Shown here: positions 16,204-24,696 of the stretch, in pieces
Layout of the letters: the number at the start of each line of letters is the position of its first letter
How positions within the stretch are numbered: position 1 is the stretch's first letter
Assembly: GCF_014204915.1 (NCBI RefSeq)
Contig: NZ_JACHMH010000001.1
Coordinates: forward strand, 1,860,001 to 1,924,000
Length of the DNA: 64,000 nucleotides
Source: Crossiella cryophila
GTDB lineage: Bacteria; Actinomycetota; Actinomycetes; Mycobacteriales; Pseudonocardiaceae
Direction of reading: 5' to 3'
Notes under the pieces: generated by a model
Databases searched by the model: none
What the model was told of the DNA's origin: nothing
Seen by the model: the letters and a program-made list of their open reading frames with translations, nothing else
Translations under genes and position numbers: made by a program

Positions 16204-16761
16204 ATGACGACCCTGGAGGAGGTCCCCGCCCCGAGCGTGGACTTCCAGGCGTGCCAGATCTTGTGCCTTGACCTTCCCTCCGACGTGCCACCGGCCAGGG
16301 TGGTGCACGAGCTGGACGGGGTGGCCCATCCGGTGGAGCCGTCCCGGCTGCTGGCCGTCGGCCACGCGCTCTGGCAGAGCTGGCTGGGCGATCCACACCA
16401 CGACCGGCCGGACGTGCTGCTCGGCTTCGACACCAGCGGGATCGTGCCGACGCTCGCGGTGGCCATGGCCTCCGGCCTGCCGTACCACCTGGCCTGGAAG
16501 CTGGACACCGAGCGGCACGGCGTGCCGAGGCGGCGCAGTGCGGAGATCTTCACCTACGGCCGGTTGCAGGGCCGCCGGGTGCTGATCGTCGATTCCGCGC
16601 TGACCCACTGCCACGCGATCGGCAGCCTCATCTCGGTGCTCCGGGACGAGGCGGCGGACGTGGTCGGGGTGGCCGCGCTGACCGAGGACGCCGACGGCCG
16701 CAGCCGGATGCACATCGAGTCCGCAGGCGTACCCCTGGTCTCGCTCACCAGGATGCGCTGA
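16204..16761 (+). CDS. Phosphoribosyltransferase-like protein (degenerate PRPP motif)
   Basis: A 185-aa protein resembling type I phosphoribosyltransferases of the adenine/orotate type: a substrate region VLLGFDTSGIVPTLAVAMASGLPYHLAWK followed by GRRVLIVDSALTHCHAIGSLISVLRDE in the PRPP-loop position. The canonical loop (V-L-x-V-D-D-x-x-T-T-G) is altered: the second Asp is Ser and TTG is THC. So it may bind a nucleotide-like ligand without full transferase activity, as PurR-type regulators do. It is divergent from hyuA, which hints at a role in that pathway; this is inference. Confidence 0.65.
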   Translation: MTTLEEVPAPSVDFQACQILCLDLPSDVPPARVVHELDGVAHPVEPSRLLAVGHALWQSWLGDPHHDRPDVLLGFDTSGIVPTLAVAMASGLPYHLAWKLDTERHGVPRRRSAEIFTYGRLQGRRVLIVDSALTHCHAIGSLISVLRDEAADVVGVAALTEDADGRSRMHIESAGVPLVSLTRMR

Positions 16762-16934
16762 GTCCGACGGCGGTCTGTCCCCACGGGGAATGGGGTCAGG
16801 CCGCACCCGGTGTCAGGGGACCCCCAGCTCCCGGCACCGGCGGTCCACCGTCCGTGGCACCCGCGCTCACGCGCGCTGACCTCCCCAAGAGCGGGGTGCG
16901 GGGCCACGGGCGGTGCGTTCAGAACCGTGAATCG

Positions 16935-16976
16935 TTGACAGTCTTTTCCTTGTGCCGTCAGCATGTAAGCGCTTAC
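16935..16976 (+). promoter_or_regulatory. Promoter -35 box with LacI/GalR-type operator
   Basis: TTGACA at 16935-16940, then the palindrome GTAAGCGCTTAC at 16965-16976 where the -10 region/start site would be. TGTAAGCGCTTACT fits the LacI/GalR-family consensus (WGWAANCGNTNWCA) at all but the last base. It sits 46-87 bp upstream of the lyase-like gene start, which is typical of carbon-source-inducible control. No lacI-type gene is in the window. Confidence 0.65.
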
Positions 16977-17021
16977 TCAGGGTCCGCCGCCATCCCTGAC
17001 GACGGAACTGAGGAGAAGACC

Positions 17022-17804
17022 GTGAGCAACGCACGCGAAGTCAGCCGCCGTACCGCGCTGTCCCTGTTCGGCGGCGCCGCCGCGCTCTCCCTGGCCGGTC
17101 CCAGCGCGCTGGCCGCGCCGATGGCCTGGCAGCAGCGCTGGGCGCCGGTGCCCAGCCGGGACGGGCTGGGCGCGTTCGAGGGGGTGGAGGACGACCGGGC
17201 GAACTCGCACCCCGGCGTCAAGCACATCTACGCCTCGGGCGATACCTACCGCTTCGACATGCACAAGCGGGACCGGGACACCTCCACCGACCGGCAGCGC
17301 AATGAGGTCCGCGGCATGCGCAGCGGCGGCGCCAACGTGGACCTGTTCAACGGGCAGACCTGGCGGTTCACCTACTCGATGTTCATCCCCAGCTCGCTGA
17401 AGGCCACCACCAGCTTCACCCACATCATGCAGACCAAGATGCCCGGCCTGGGTTCCGCGCCGGTGACGGTGATGTCGTTGCGGCGCAAGGGGACTCGCTC
17501 GACCATCGAGTTCAAGGTGTGGGAGGGCGACGTGACGGTCGGGGACACCGACCTGGCGCCGTTGCAGAACAAGTGGATCGACACCGAGGTGGAGATCAAG
17601 GTGGGCGACGGCAACGGCGCGGTGCGCTGGGTGGTGCGCGACGGTGGCAGCACCGTGCTGGACGTGCGCAAGTCCAATGTGGACACCTGGCTGGGCGACC
17701 GGCTGCGGCCCAAGTGGGGCATCTACCGCTCGCTCAGCGACGCGGCCAACATCAACGACACCCACCTGCTGCTGCGCAATCTCAAGGCGTACCAACAGGT
17801 CTGA
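17022..17804 (+). CDS. Secreted polysaccharide lyase-like protein (Tat exported)
   Basis: A 260-aa exported protein. The N-terminus has a twin-arginine signal (SRRTALSLFGGAAALSLAG, cleavage near ALA-AP at about residue 32). The mature part is a beta jelly-roll resembling polysaccharide lyases (PF14099/PL7-like): QRNEVRG, WRFTYSMFIP, and KWGIYRSLS in the place of the usual K-x-G-x-Y motif. It probably binds or cleaves uronate-containing glycans outside the cell. The GTG start at 17022 has AGGAG seven bases upstream. A LacI-type operator in front suggests sugar-dependent induction. Exact substrate is unknown. Confidence 0.75.
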   Translation: MSNAREVSRRTALSLFGGAAALSLAGPSALAAPMAWQQRWAPVPSRDGLGAFEGVEDDRANSHPGVKHIYASGDTYRFDMHKRDRDTSTDRQRNEVRGMRSGGANVDLFNGQTWRFTYSMFIPSSLKATTSFTHIMQTKMPGLGSAPVTVMSLRRKGTRSTIEFKVWEGDVTVGDTDLAPLQNKWIDTEVEIKVGDGNGAVRWVVRDGGSTVLDVRKSNVDTWLGDRLRPKWGIYRSLSDAANINDTHLLLRNLKAYQQV

Positions 17805-17810
17805 GCCTTC

Positions 17811-17844
17811 GGGACGCGCCGGTCGGCTCAGACCGGCGCGTCCC
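17811..17844. terminator. Bidirectional terminator hairpin
   Basis: GGGACGCGCCGGTC, a 6-base loop, and GACCGGCGCGTCCC form a 14-bp perfect stem between two convergent genes (stops at 17804 and 17850). Confidence 0.85.
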
Positions 17845-17849
17845 GCGCG

Positions 17850-19115
17850 CTATCGGCGCACCAGGTAGACGTCCGGGTGCCTGCCCTCGCCGAGGCCGAG
17901 CCGGGCGTGCGAGGCGAAGGCGATGCTGCGGCCGTCCGCGCTCAGCGCGGGCGTGACGGAGAAGCCGTCGGCCTGCTTCCCGTTGGCGCGCAGGCTGATC
18001 CGGGTCAGCACGCCGGTGCGCAGGTCCTTGAGGAAGACGTCGTCGACGTTGTTGGTGTCGCCGGGCACCAGGTTCGCCGCGATCGAGGAGAAGCTCAGGT
18101 AGCGGCCGTCCGCGCTGATCGTGGGCTGGTAGGGCTGGGCGTCCGCGGCCCGCCCGTCGCCGGCGGTGTTGACCCGGCGGATCTCCCCGGTGCGCAGGGT
18201 CTTCACGAACACGTCCGGGGTGTCCTCGGTGTCGCCGGGCACCAGGTTGTCGCCCCAGGCCACGAAGAACACCTGCCCGCCGTCGGCGGTGATCGCCGGC
18301 ATCAGCGTGTACGAGCTGCTCTGCTCTCCGGTGGCGGTGGTGTTCGCCCTGGTCACCGTGCCGGTGGCGCGGTCCTTGAGGAACATGTCCACGCTGCCGT
18401 TGGTATCGCCCGGCACCAGGTTGGTCGCGGCCGATGGGAACACCACGAACCGCCCGTCCGCGCTGACCGCGGTGCCGTGGTGGGCCAGCTTGTCGCCCTG
18501 GGTCCCGGCCGCGGCCACGCTGACCCGCTCGATCCCGCCGGTGCGCAGATCCCGCACGAAGACGTCCGCGACCCCGTTGGTGTCGCCGGGCACCAGGTTG
18601 GTCGCGGCGGAGCGGAACACCACGAACCGCCCGTCCGCGCTGATCGAGGGCGCGCCGAAGGACTCCCCGTCACCGCCGGTGCTCACCCCGGTGGTGCGGC
18701 CGGTGCGGCGGTCGGTGACCACCACGTCCGGCAGGCCGTTGGCATCGCCGGGCACCAGGTCGGCGGCGTCGGTGAGGTAGGCGACCAGTCGCCCGTCGGC
18801 GCTGATCGCCGGGGCGTCGTACGCCGGACCGTCACCCCCGCTGACCTGTGTCGTCAGCCCGGTCCAGGTGTCCCGGACGAAGATGTCGGAGTGCCCGTTC
18901 CGGTCGTGGGGGACCAGGTTGGTCGCGGTCGAGGCGAAGGCCACGAACCGGCCGTCCGCACTCACCGCCGGCGTGCCGGATGGGCCGTCGGCGCCGCCGC
19001 CGAACCAGGCGCGGCTGACCACCGAGGCCGGGAGCGCGGCCGAGGCCGGACTGGGGAGCAGGGCGGCCGCGGCGGCTACGGCGAGTACAACTGCGGTACG
19101 TGCGGTCACCCGCAC
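17850..19115 (-). CDS. Secreted beta-propeller (TolB/PD40-like) protein
   Basis: A 421-aa protein with a Sec signal peptide (hydrophobic residues 8-25, ending SPASA-A) and seven or so repeated blades of the form SADGRFVAFASTATNLVPGDTNGVxDVFVRDLRTG. These are WD40-like PD40 repeats as in TolB, making a beta-propeller that usually binds proteins or peptides outside the cell. No transmembrane or catalytic domain is present. The repeat DNA is nearly identical between blades, so the gene could recombine internally. It is convergent with the lyase-like gene. Confidence 0.82.
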   Translation of the reverse strand: MRVTARTAVVLAVAAAAALLPSPASAALPASVVSRAWFGGGADGPSGTPAVSADGRFVAFASTATNLVPHDRNGHSDIFVRDTWTGLTTQVSGGDGPAYDAPAISADGRLVAYLTDAADLVPGDANGLPDVVVTDRRTGRTTGVSTGGDGESFGAPSISADGRFVVFRSAATNLVPGDTNGVADVFVRDLRTGGIERVSVAAAGTQGDKLAHHGTAVSADGRFVVFPSAATNLVPGDTNGSVDMFLKDRATGTVTRANTTATGEQSSSYTLMPAITADGGQVFFVAWGDNLVPGDTEDTPDVFVKTLRTGEIRRVNTAGDGRAADAQPYQPTISADGRYLSFSSIAANLVPGDTNNVDDVFLKDLRTGVLTRISLRANGKQADGFSVTPALSADGRSIAFASHARLGLGEGRHPDVYLVRR

Positions 19116-19162
19116 ATGCGACCATCCCGGCAGGTCATCGCGACAGGTCCGGTCGGCCGAAT

Positions 19163-19177
19163 TGGAAAGCGTTTACA
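19163..19177. promoter_or_regulatory. LacI/GalR-type operator-like palindrome
   Basis: TGGAAAGCGTTTACA: the last 14 bases match WGWAANCGNTNWCA at 13 of 14 positions. It lies between the divergent beta-propeller gene (start 19115) and the GNAT gene (start 19252). It resembles the site before the lyase-like gene 2.2 kb away, so one regulator may control both. Confidence 0.5.
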
Positions 19178-19251
19178 TTCACTGGAGAGGCTGGCGTGTC
19201 CCGGTCCGGGCTGGTCATACTCACCCATCCCGAGAGGCTGGGGAGGCCTCG

Positions 19252-19728
19252 ATGGCAATGATGCGTCTGACGGCGTACGAACGAGCCGATCGCGACGACT
19301 GCCTGCGGCTGTTCGACAGCAACGTGCCGTTCTTCTTCGCCGCGAGCGAGCGCGCGGAGTTCACCGAGTTCCTGGACAAGCTGCCGGGGGTCTACCTGGT
19401 CGGCCGGATCAACGGCGGACTGGTGGCCGCGGGCGGGCACGCGCCCAACGGCGCGCAACCGGGCGTGTGGACGCTGTGCTGGGGGATGGTCGAACGACGC
19501 AGGCACCGCCAGGGCCTCGGCCGGGCACTGCTGGAGGCGAGGCTGCGGCTGATCGCGGCCGATCCGGATGCGGTCGCGGTCACCCTGAGCACCAGCCAGC
19601 ACAGCACCGGGTTCTTCGAGCACCTGGGATTCCGGGTGGAGAAGATCGTGCCGCAGGGGTTCGCGGCGGACATCGATCAATATGACCTGCGGTTGGACCG
19701 GGCGGAGCTGATCGCCCGATTCGGCTAG
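19252..19728 (+). CDS. GNAT family N-acetyltransferase
   Basis: A 158-aa single-domain GNAT enzyme. Motif A is VERRRHRQGLGRALLEARL (R-x-x-G-x-G binding the acetyl-CoA pyrophosphate) at about residues 82-100, followed by TLSTSQHSTGFFEHLGFRV, the usual late Tyr/Phe-containing helix. GGGGAGG is placed just before the ATG at 19252. The amine substrate is unknown. A LacI-type operator lies upstream. Confidence 0.85.
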   Translation: MAMMRLTAYERADRDDCLRLFDSNVPFFFAASERAEFTEFLDKLPGVYLVGRINGGLVAAGGHAPNGAQPGVWTLCWGMVERRRHRQGLGRALLEARLRLIAADPDAVAVTLSTSQHSTGFFEHLGFRVEKIVPQGFAADIDQYDLRLDRAELIARFG

Positions 19729-19732
19729 GCGA

Positions 19733-19975
19733 TCAGGCCAGGGCGAGCAGGGTCACCGTGATCACGGCCCGGCTGGTGTGCCGGACCCGGACCCGCGCGC
19801 TGAAGACCGGCGGCTCGTCGATCCGGTGGCTGGAGTAGTCCTCGCAGTCGAGCAGCTCCGCGTTCCTGGCCCAGCTCTCGATCCGCCCGGTGATGCGCGC
19901 GCGGGTGGCCGCTGGCAGCCCGTCCAGGGTCTTGCGCGGTTGGTCCTCGTAGACCACCAGGTAGCCGCCGGTCAC
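19733..19975 (-). CDS. Small RelE/ParE-like protein (possible toxin)
   Basis: An 80-aa protein with the beta-alpha-alpha-beta pattern of RelE/ParE toxins: a first strand GGYLVVYEDQP, helices over RKTLDGLPAATRARITGRIESWARNA, and a C-terminal strand pair ending RAVITVTLLALA. Its ATG overlaps the stop of the upstream 110-aa gene by 4 bases, the classic antitoxin-toxin coupling. No catalytic residue set can be assigned with confidence. It could equally be a pair of unrelated hypothetical proteins. Confidence 0.5.
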   Translation of the reverse strand: MTGGYLVVYEDQPRKTLDGLPAATRARITGRIESWARNAELLDCEDYSSHRIDEPPVFSARVRVRHTSRAVITVTLLALA

Positions 19976-20304
19976 AGTTCCCCCCGCTCCAGCCGGAGCC
20001 TGCGTACCGACTCCAGCTCCCCGTCCCGCCCCTCCGCGATCAGCCGGGCCGCCCGCTGGTACTCCTCGTCGTGCAGGTGCACCGCGTGCGCGCCCCAGTC
20101 CTGCACCACCGCCACCAGCTCATCAAGCCTGGCCCCGGCCAGCTGTCGCTCGAACTCCGCCAGCGCCTTCGCGGGCAGCAGCCGCCGGATCTCGGCGATG
20201 GTGGGGAAGCGGCCGACCTCCAGGTTGGGGGGTGTCGGGGGTAGGGGGCCTTCGTAGGGCGGGATGCGCGGTGCGTCCCAGCCGTAGCGGAAGTCTTCGG
20301 TCAT
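19972..20304 (-). CDS. Small helical protein upstream of RelE-like gene (possible antitoxin)
   Basis: A 110-aa protein: an N-terminal Pro-rich segment (PRIPPYEGPLPPTPPN) then helices with RRLLPAKALAEFERQLAGARLDELVAVVQDWG and a charged C-terminal helix. This resembles small actinobacterial hypothetical families (DUF6247-like) that often precede RelE-like genes. It overlaps the next gene by ATGA. No DNA-binding motif is obvious, so autoregulation as in true type II antitoxins is not shown. Confidence 0.5.
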   Translation of the reverse strand: MTEDFRYGWDAPRIPPYEGPLPPTPPNLEVGRFPTIAEIRRLLPAKALAEFERQLAGARLDELVAVVQDWGAHAVHLHDEEYQRAARLIAEGRDGELESVRRLRLERGEL

Positions 20305-20373
20305 GGCGGCCAGTGTTGCGTTTGCCCCGTTGGCAAGCCATCACTCGATGGCGGATCCCGGTAGCGTGCGGAC

Positions 20374-20994
20374 ATGGCGGAGATCGTCGCGGCGGGCCTG
20401 GGGGTCCGGGTCGCGGAGCGGTGGCTGTTCCGGGAGCTGGACCTGACCGTGGAGTCCGGTGAGTGCGTGGCGCTGACGGGGGCCAACGGCATCGGGAAGT
20501 CGACCCTGCTGCGCTGTGTCTACGGCACCCAGCCGGTCAGCGAGGGCCAGGTGCTGGTGGCCGGGGTGGTGCCGGATGAGACCTCGGTGGCGTTCCGGCG
20601 GGCCGTGTCGGTGAAGCTGGACGACTCCGAACTCTTCGCCGAACTCAGCCCACGTCAGCACATCGACCTGCTGCTCGGCTCCTTCGGCCGCCCGGCCACT
20701 CCAGCGGATGTGCAGGAGCTGCTGGAGTACGCCGGACTCGGGGTGTGCGCGGACGTGGCCGCGGCGGCGCTGAGCGCGGGGCAGCGGCAGCGGTTGCTGC
20801 TGCTCGGCGCGATCGCGCGGCCGCACGACGTGCTGTTGCTGGACGAACCCGAGCGGGCACTGGACGCCGGGGCGCGGGGCTGGGTGGCGGAGTTGGTGCG
20901 GCAGTGCACGGCCGAGGGGGTCGCGGTGGTGGTGGCCACGCATGATCCGAACCTGCGGGCGGCCATCGCGGATCGCACGGTGGAGCTGACGTGA
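20374..20994 (+). CDS. ABC transporter ATP-binding protein
   Basis: A 206-aa ABC ATPase: Walker A GANGIGKSTLL at about residue 35, signature LSAGQRQRLLLLGAI, Walker B VLLLDEPERALD and H-loop ATHD. It drives the co-encoded membrane protein: its TGA stop overlaps the next GTG start (GTGA). The short size and the lack of a substrate-binding protein suggest an exporter or a small-molecule/peptide efflux module. Confidence 0.88.
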   Translation: MAEIVAAGLGVRVAERWLFRELDLTVESGECVALTGANGIGKSTLLRCVYGTQPVSEGQVLVAGVVPDETSVAFRRAVSVKLDDSELFAELSPRQHIDLLLGSFGRPATPADVQELLEYAGLGVCADVAAAALSAGQRQRLLLLGAIARPHDVLLLDEPERALDAGARGWVAELVRQCTAEGVAVVVATHDPNLRAAIADRTVELT

Positions 20995-22220
20995 CCCGCC
21001 TGCTGCCGGATGACCGCGCCCTGGGCTGGGTTTTCCTGGCCGCGGTGCTGGTCTACCCGTTCTTCGACCTGGCCGACGTCCGCCGCACCCTGGGCGTGAC
21101 CACCGGGGCGGCCGCCGAGCCCGCGGTACTGGCCCTGCTCTGCCTGGCCGCCGCGCTGGCCTGGCGTTCACTGAGCCAGCGCGGGTTCCAGTGGGCCAGT
21201 CCGGCCCAGCTCACCTGGTCCGACTTCGGGCCCGGCGGGCGGGTGCGCACCCTGGGCCGCCGGATGTGGGCGGCCTGGGCGGCCCGGCTGGGCGGACTCG
21301 GTTACCTGTGGGGGCTGGCCGCGCTCGTCGGCGGGCTGTCCGTGCCCGCCACCCTCGCGGGCACCGCGCTGCTGCTCAGCAGCGCGCTGCTGACCGCGGT
21401 GCTGGTGTGGCGGCTGCCGACCGAGTTGACCAGCGCGGTCGAACTCGCGCTGCCCGCGGTGCTGGCCGCGGTGGCGATCGTCGCGCTCTGCGGACTGCTC
21501 ACGCCGATCCTGCTGGCCACCGTCTCCGGCGCCTTCCTGGCCCTGACCGGGGCCGTTCTGCTCGGCGCGAGACGGGCGGCCGATCGGCTGGGCCGGGCCG
21601 TGCTGGTCCGGCGCTGGGCGGGGCGGGTGGTGCGTGGCACCGCGACCCGGTTCCTGGACGTCCTGCTGCTGCTCCCGGTCGGCGAACCCGTCTCCGCCCG
21701 CCTCACCCTGCGCAGGCCGGTGCTGCTGCGGCTGGAGCTGGTCCGGCTGCTCGCCCGCCGCCGCTTCGTGCTGCCCGCGCTGCTGCTCGCGGGCCTGGCC
21801 GCGGCCGGGACGGCCTGGGGGCTGTCGCCGGTCTGGCTGTTCGGGCTCGGCGGCTACTTCGCCGCGCTGCCCTTCACCGGCGGTCTCGGCGGGCTGTACC
21901 GCGGCGCCGGGCTGCGCCGCTGGCTCGGCTTCGACCGCCGGGTGATCTGGTGGACCTGGGCCGGTCTGCTCACCGCCCTGGTCACGCTGTGGACCGCGGC
22001 CGCGCTGCTGCTCGCCCCGGCCGCGCTGACCCCGGCGCTGGCCCTGGTCGTGCCGCTGGTCGCGGTGTCCGCGCTGCGCACGGTCGCCCGCGACGCGGCC
22101 AGCTACGAGACCAGCACCGCCACCATCGAACTCGGCGGCGGGCCGATCCCGGTCGCCTACCTGGCCAACACCTTCCGCGGCCTGGTGCTGCTGCTCTTCG
22201 GCCTGGTCCTGCTCGGCTGA
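20991..22220 (+). CDS. Polytopic membrane protein, partner of the ABC ATPase
   Basis: A 409-aa protein, about 11 hydrophobic helices, Leu/Ala-rich, with basic loops (e.g. RRAADRLGRAVLVRRWAGR). It begins at a GTG that overlaps the ATPase stop, so the pair forms one transporter. It resembles actinobacterial DUF6297-type permeases, but I see no motif that names the substrate. Convergent with pmt (stop at 22222), leaving only one base between them. Confidence 0.7.
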   Translation: MTRLLPDDRALGWVFLAAVLVYPFFDLADVRRTLGVTTGAAAEPAVLALLCLAAALAWRSLSQRGFQWASPAQLTWSDFGPGGRVRTLGRRMWAAWAARLGGLGYLWGLAALVGGLSVPATLAGTALLLSSALLTAVLVWRLPTELTSAVELALPAVLAAVAIVALCGLLTPILLATVSGAFLALTGAVLLGARRAADRLGRAVLVRRWAGRVVRGTATRFLDVLLLLPVGEPVSARLTLRRPVLLRLELVRLLARRRFVLPALLLAGLAAAGTAWGLSPVWLFGLGGYFAALPFTGGLGGLYRGAGLRRWLGFDRRVIWWTWAGLLTALVTLWTAAALLLAPAALTPALALVVPLVAVSALRTVARDAASYETSTATIELGGGPIPVAYLANTFRGLVLLLFGLVLLG

Positions 22221-22221
22221 G

Positions 22222-23817
22222 CTAGTTCCAGGACGGCAGCCAGACCTCGGCCTGCCAGCGCCACGGGGTCACCGAATCGCCGTTGAGGATCGGCCACAGC
22301 CAGACGAAGTTGGCGATCACCAGGCCCACGTACAGCGCGACCACCAGCAGCCCGGTCTTGCGTCTTTCCACGCCGTCGGTGGCCTTGCCCAGGATCTCGC
22401 CCAGGATCAGCACCAGGCCCAGCACCATGAACGGGGCCATCGGGGTGGCGTAGAAGTAGTACATCTGGCGGTCCAGGTTGGTGAACCAGGGCAGCCAGCC
22501 CGCGCAGTAGCCGACCAGCACGGCGGCGTAACGCCAGTCCAGCTTGCCGAAGGCGCGCCAGACCGCCCAGCCCAGCATCGGGAAGGCCAGCCACCACATG
22601 GCCGGGGTGCCGATCAGCTTCACGCCCGCCATGCAGTCGGTGCGGCCGCAGCCGGGCACCACGCCGTTGGACTCCAAGTAGTAGAGCATCGGCTTGAGAC
22701 CCATCGGCCACGCCCACGGCTTGGACTCGTACGGGTGTTTCTCGGTCGGGCTGAGGTTGTTGTGGAAGGTGAGCACCTCGCCGTTGTTGTACAGCAGCGC
22801 ACGCAGCGCGTCCGGGATGAAGCCCCAGGTCCCGCCCTCGGGCAGGGTGCCGCCGACCAGGTGCCGGTCCACCCCGGTCTCACTGGCGTACCAGGCCCAC
22901 CAGGTGCCGAAGTAGACCAGCACCGGCACCACCGCGAAGGCGGCGAAGGCCGGGAACAGGTCCCTGGCGATGGTGCCGCGCCACGGGCGGCGCACCCCGG
23001 CCGCGCGGCGGGCGGTGACGTCCCAGAACACGCTCAGCGCGGCGAAGGCCAGCACGAAGAAGGCCGCCGACCACTTCACGCCGAGGCCGAGCCCGAGCAG
23101 CAGCACACCGGCAAAGCGCCACCAGCGGAAACCGAGCCGCGGCCCGTACTCACTGGCGTTGATCCAGCCCTCGCGCACCGCCACCGCCAGCCGGTTGCGC
23201 ACCAGGTCCCGGTCCACCAGCAACGCGCCGAACCCGGCCACGATGAACACGGTCAGGAAGATGTCCAGCATGCCGACCCTGGACTGCACGTGGCTGACCC
23301 CGTCGGCCACCAGCAGCACCCCGGCCAGCGCGCCCAGCAGCGTGGAGCGGGTCAGCCGCCGCGCGATCCGGACGATCAGGATGATGCACACCACGCCCGC
23401 GATGGCCGCGGTGAACCGCCAGCCCAGGCCGTTGTAGCCGAAGAGCCACTCGCCGAAGCCGATCAGCTGCTTGCCCAGCGGCGGGTGCACGATCAGCCGG
23501 AAGCCGGGGTTGTCCTCGTAGCCGCCGTTGCGCAGCACCTGCCAGGCCTGCGGCACGTAGTGCTTCTCGTCGAAGACCGGCGTGCCCTTGTCGGTGGGGT
23601 GGGCCAGGTTCCAGAACCGCACCAGCCCGCCCAGCAGCGCCAGCGACAGGGTCACCAGCCAGCCACGCAGGCGGTCGGTGGGCATGGGCGGGCCGAGCCT
23701 CTCGGCCGGGTCGTGGACCACGGCGCCACCCGGTGGTTCGGGCGGCGGCGCCTTCTCGGCTGCCAGCCAGCCCTCGTCGGTGGAACGGCCGGCGGCGGGC
23801 GGCACCAGAACACTCAC
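22222..23817 (-). CDS. pmt: Protein O-mannosyltransferase (GT39)
   Basis: A 531-aa integral membrane glycosyltransferase that moves mannose from polyprenyl-phosphate-mannose to Ser/Thr of secreted proteins. Visible are the cytosolic Pro-rich N-terminus, the catalytic-loop motif VFDEKHYVPQAWQVLRNGGYEDNP (D-E residues, residues 81-105) and HPPLGKQLIG, then about ten transmembrane helices and the PMT C-terminal region with TPMAPFMVLGL. The divergent rsmI neighbour is the arrangement seen in M. tuberculosis Rv1002c/Rv1003. Start chosen at ATG 23817, 24 bp from rsmI. Confidence 0.93.
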   Translation of the reverse strand: MSVLVPPAAGRSTDEGWLAAEKAPPPEPPGGAVVHDPAERLGPPMPTDRLRGWLVTLSLALLGGLVRFWNLAHPTDKGTPVFDEKHYVPQAWQVLRNGGYEDNPGFRLIVHPPLGKQLIGFGEWLFGYNGLGWRFTAAIAGVVCIILIVRIARRLTRSTLLGALAGVLLVADGVSHVQSRVGMLDIFLTVFIVAGFGALLVDRDLVRNRLAVAVREGWINASEYGPRLGFRWWRFAGVLLLGLGLGVKWSAAFFVLAFAALSVFWDVTARRAAGVRRPWRGTIARDLFPAFAAFAVVPVLVYFGTWWAWYASETGVDRHLVGGTLPEGGTWGFIPDALRALLYNNGEVLTFHNNLSPTEKHPYESKPWAWPMGLKPMLYYLESNGVVPGCGRTDCMAGVKLIGTPAMWWLAFPMLGWAVWRAFGKLDWRYAAVLVGYCAGWLPWFTNLDRQMYYFYATPMAPFMVLGLVLILGEILGKATDGVERRKTGLLVVALYVGLVIANFVWLWPILNGDSVTPWRWQAEVWLPSWN

Positions 23818-23841
23818 GGCGTCGATCGTAGGGTGAGGAGC

Positions 23842-24696
23842 ATGGACGCCCCACCCGGATCGGGTCGATTGGTGCTCGCCGCCACCCCGCTTGGCGAGAT
23901 CGGCGACGCCTCACCGCGCCTGTCCGAGGCCCTGCGCAGCGCCGATGTCATCGCCGCCGAGGACACCCGACGCCTGCGCAACCTGTGCGCCGCACTCAAG
24001 GTCGAGCCACTCGGCCGGATCGTGAGCTTCTACGAGCAGAACGAGGTGGGCAGGCTGCCCGGCCTGGTCGAGGCCATCCGCGGCGGGGAGACGGTCGTGC
24101 TGGTCACCGACGCCGGCATGCCCAGCGTGTCCGACCCCGGCTACCGCCTGGTCGCCGCCTGCGTGACCGAGGACCTGCACGTCACCTGCCTGCCGGGGCC
24201 CTCCGCGGTGACCACCGCGCTGGCCGTCTCCGGCCTGCCCTGCGAGCGGTTCTGCTTCGAGGGCTTCCCGCCGCGCAAGTCTGGCGACCGGCGGCGCTGG
24301 CTGGTCCAGCTCAGCAGCGAGCAGCGGACCTGCGTGTTCTTCGAGGCCCCGCACCGGCTCGCGGACACCCTGGCCGACGCCGCCGACGTGCTCGGCCCCG
24401 ACCGGCAGGCCGCGGTCTGCCGCGAGCTGACCAAGACCTACGAGGAGGTCCGCCGCGGCACCCTCGGCGAACTGGCCGAGTGGGCGGCCGAGGGCGTGCG
24501 CGGGGAGATCACCGTGGTGCTCGCGGGAGTGTCAGCCGAGCAGGACGAGGTCGAGGTGACCGCGCTGGTGGAGGTGGTGGAGGAACGGGTGCGCGGTGGC
24601 GCCCGGCTCAAGGACGCCACCGCCGCGGTCGCGGCCAGCACCGGGGTCAGCCGCAAGGCCCTCTACGACGCGGTGCTGCTGGCCCGCAAGACCTGA
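23842..24696 (+). CDS. rsmI: 16S rRNA (cytidine(1402)-2'-O)-methyltransferase
   Basis: A 284-aa tetrapyrrole-methylase-fold enzyme that methylates C1402 in the decoding site of 16S rRNA using SAM. It shows LVLAATPLGEIGDASPR at the start (usually P-I-G-N-L-x-D), VIAAEDTRRLRNL, LVTDAGMPSVSDPGYRLV, LPGPSAVTTALAVSGLP, and FFEAPHRLADTL. Note that the usual PIGN is PLGE here. GAGGAG lies four bases before the ATG. Divergent from pmt as in other actinobacteria. Confidence 0.94.
   Translation: MDAPPGSGRLVLAATPLGEIGDASPRLSEALRSADVIAAEDTRRLRNLCAALKVEPLGRIVSFYEQNEVGRLPGLVEAIRGGETVVLVTDAGMPSVSDPGYRLVAACVTEDLHVTCLPGPSAVTTALAVSGLPCERFCFEGFPPRKSGDRRRWLVQLSSEQRTCVFFEAPHRLADTLADAADVLGPDRQAAVCRELTKTYEEVRRGTLGELAEWAAEGVRGEITVVLAGVSAEQDEVEVTALVEVVEERVRGGARLKDATAAVAASTGVSRKALYDAVLLARKT

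Noticed and set aside
17850-19115. Tandem DNA repeat array in the beta-propeller gene
   Set aside because: The repetition is explained by homologous protein blades within a single intact reading frame.
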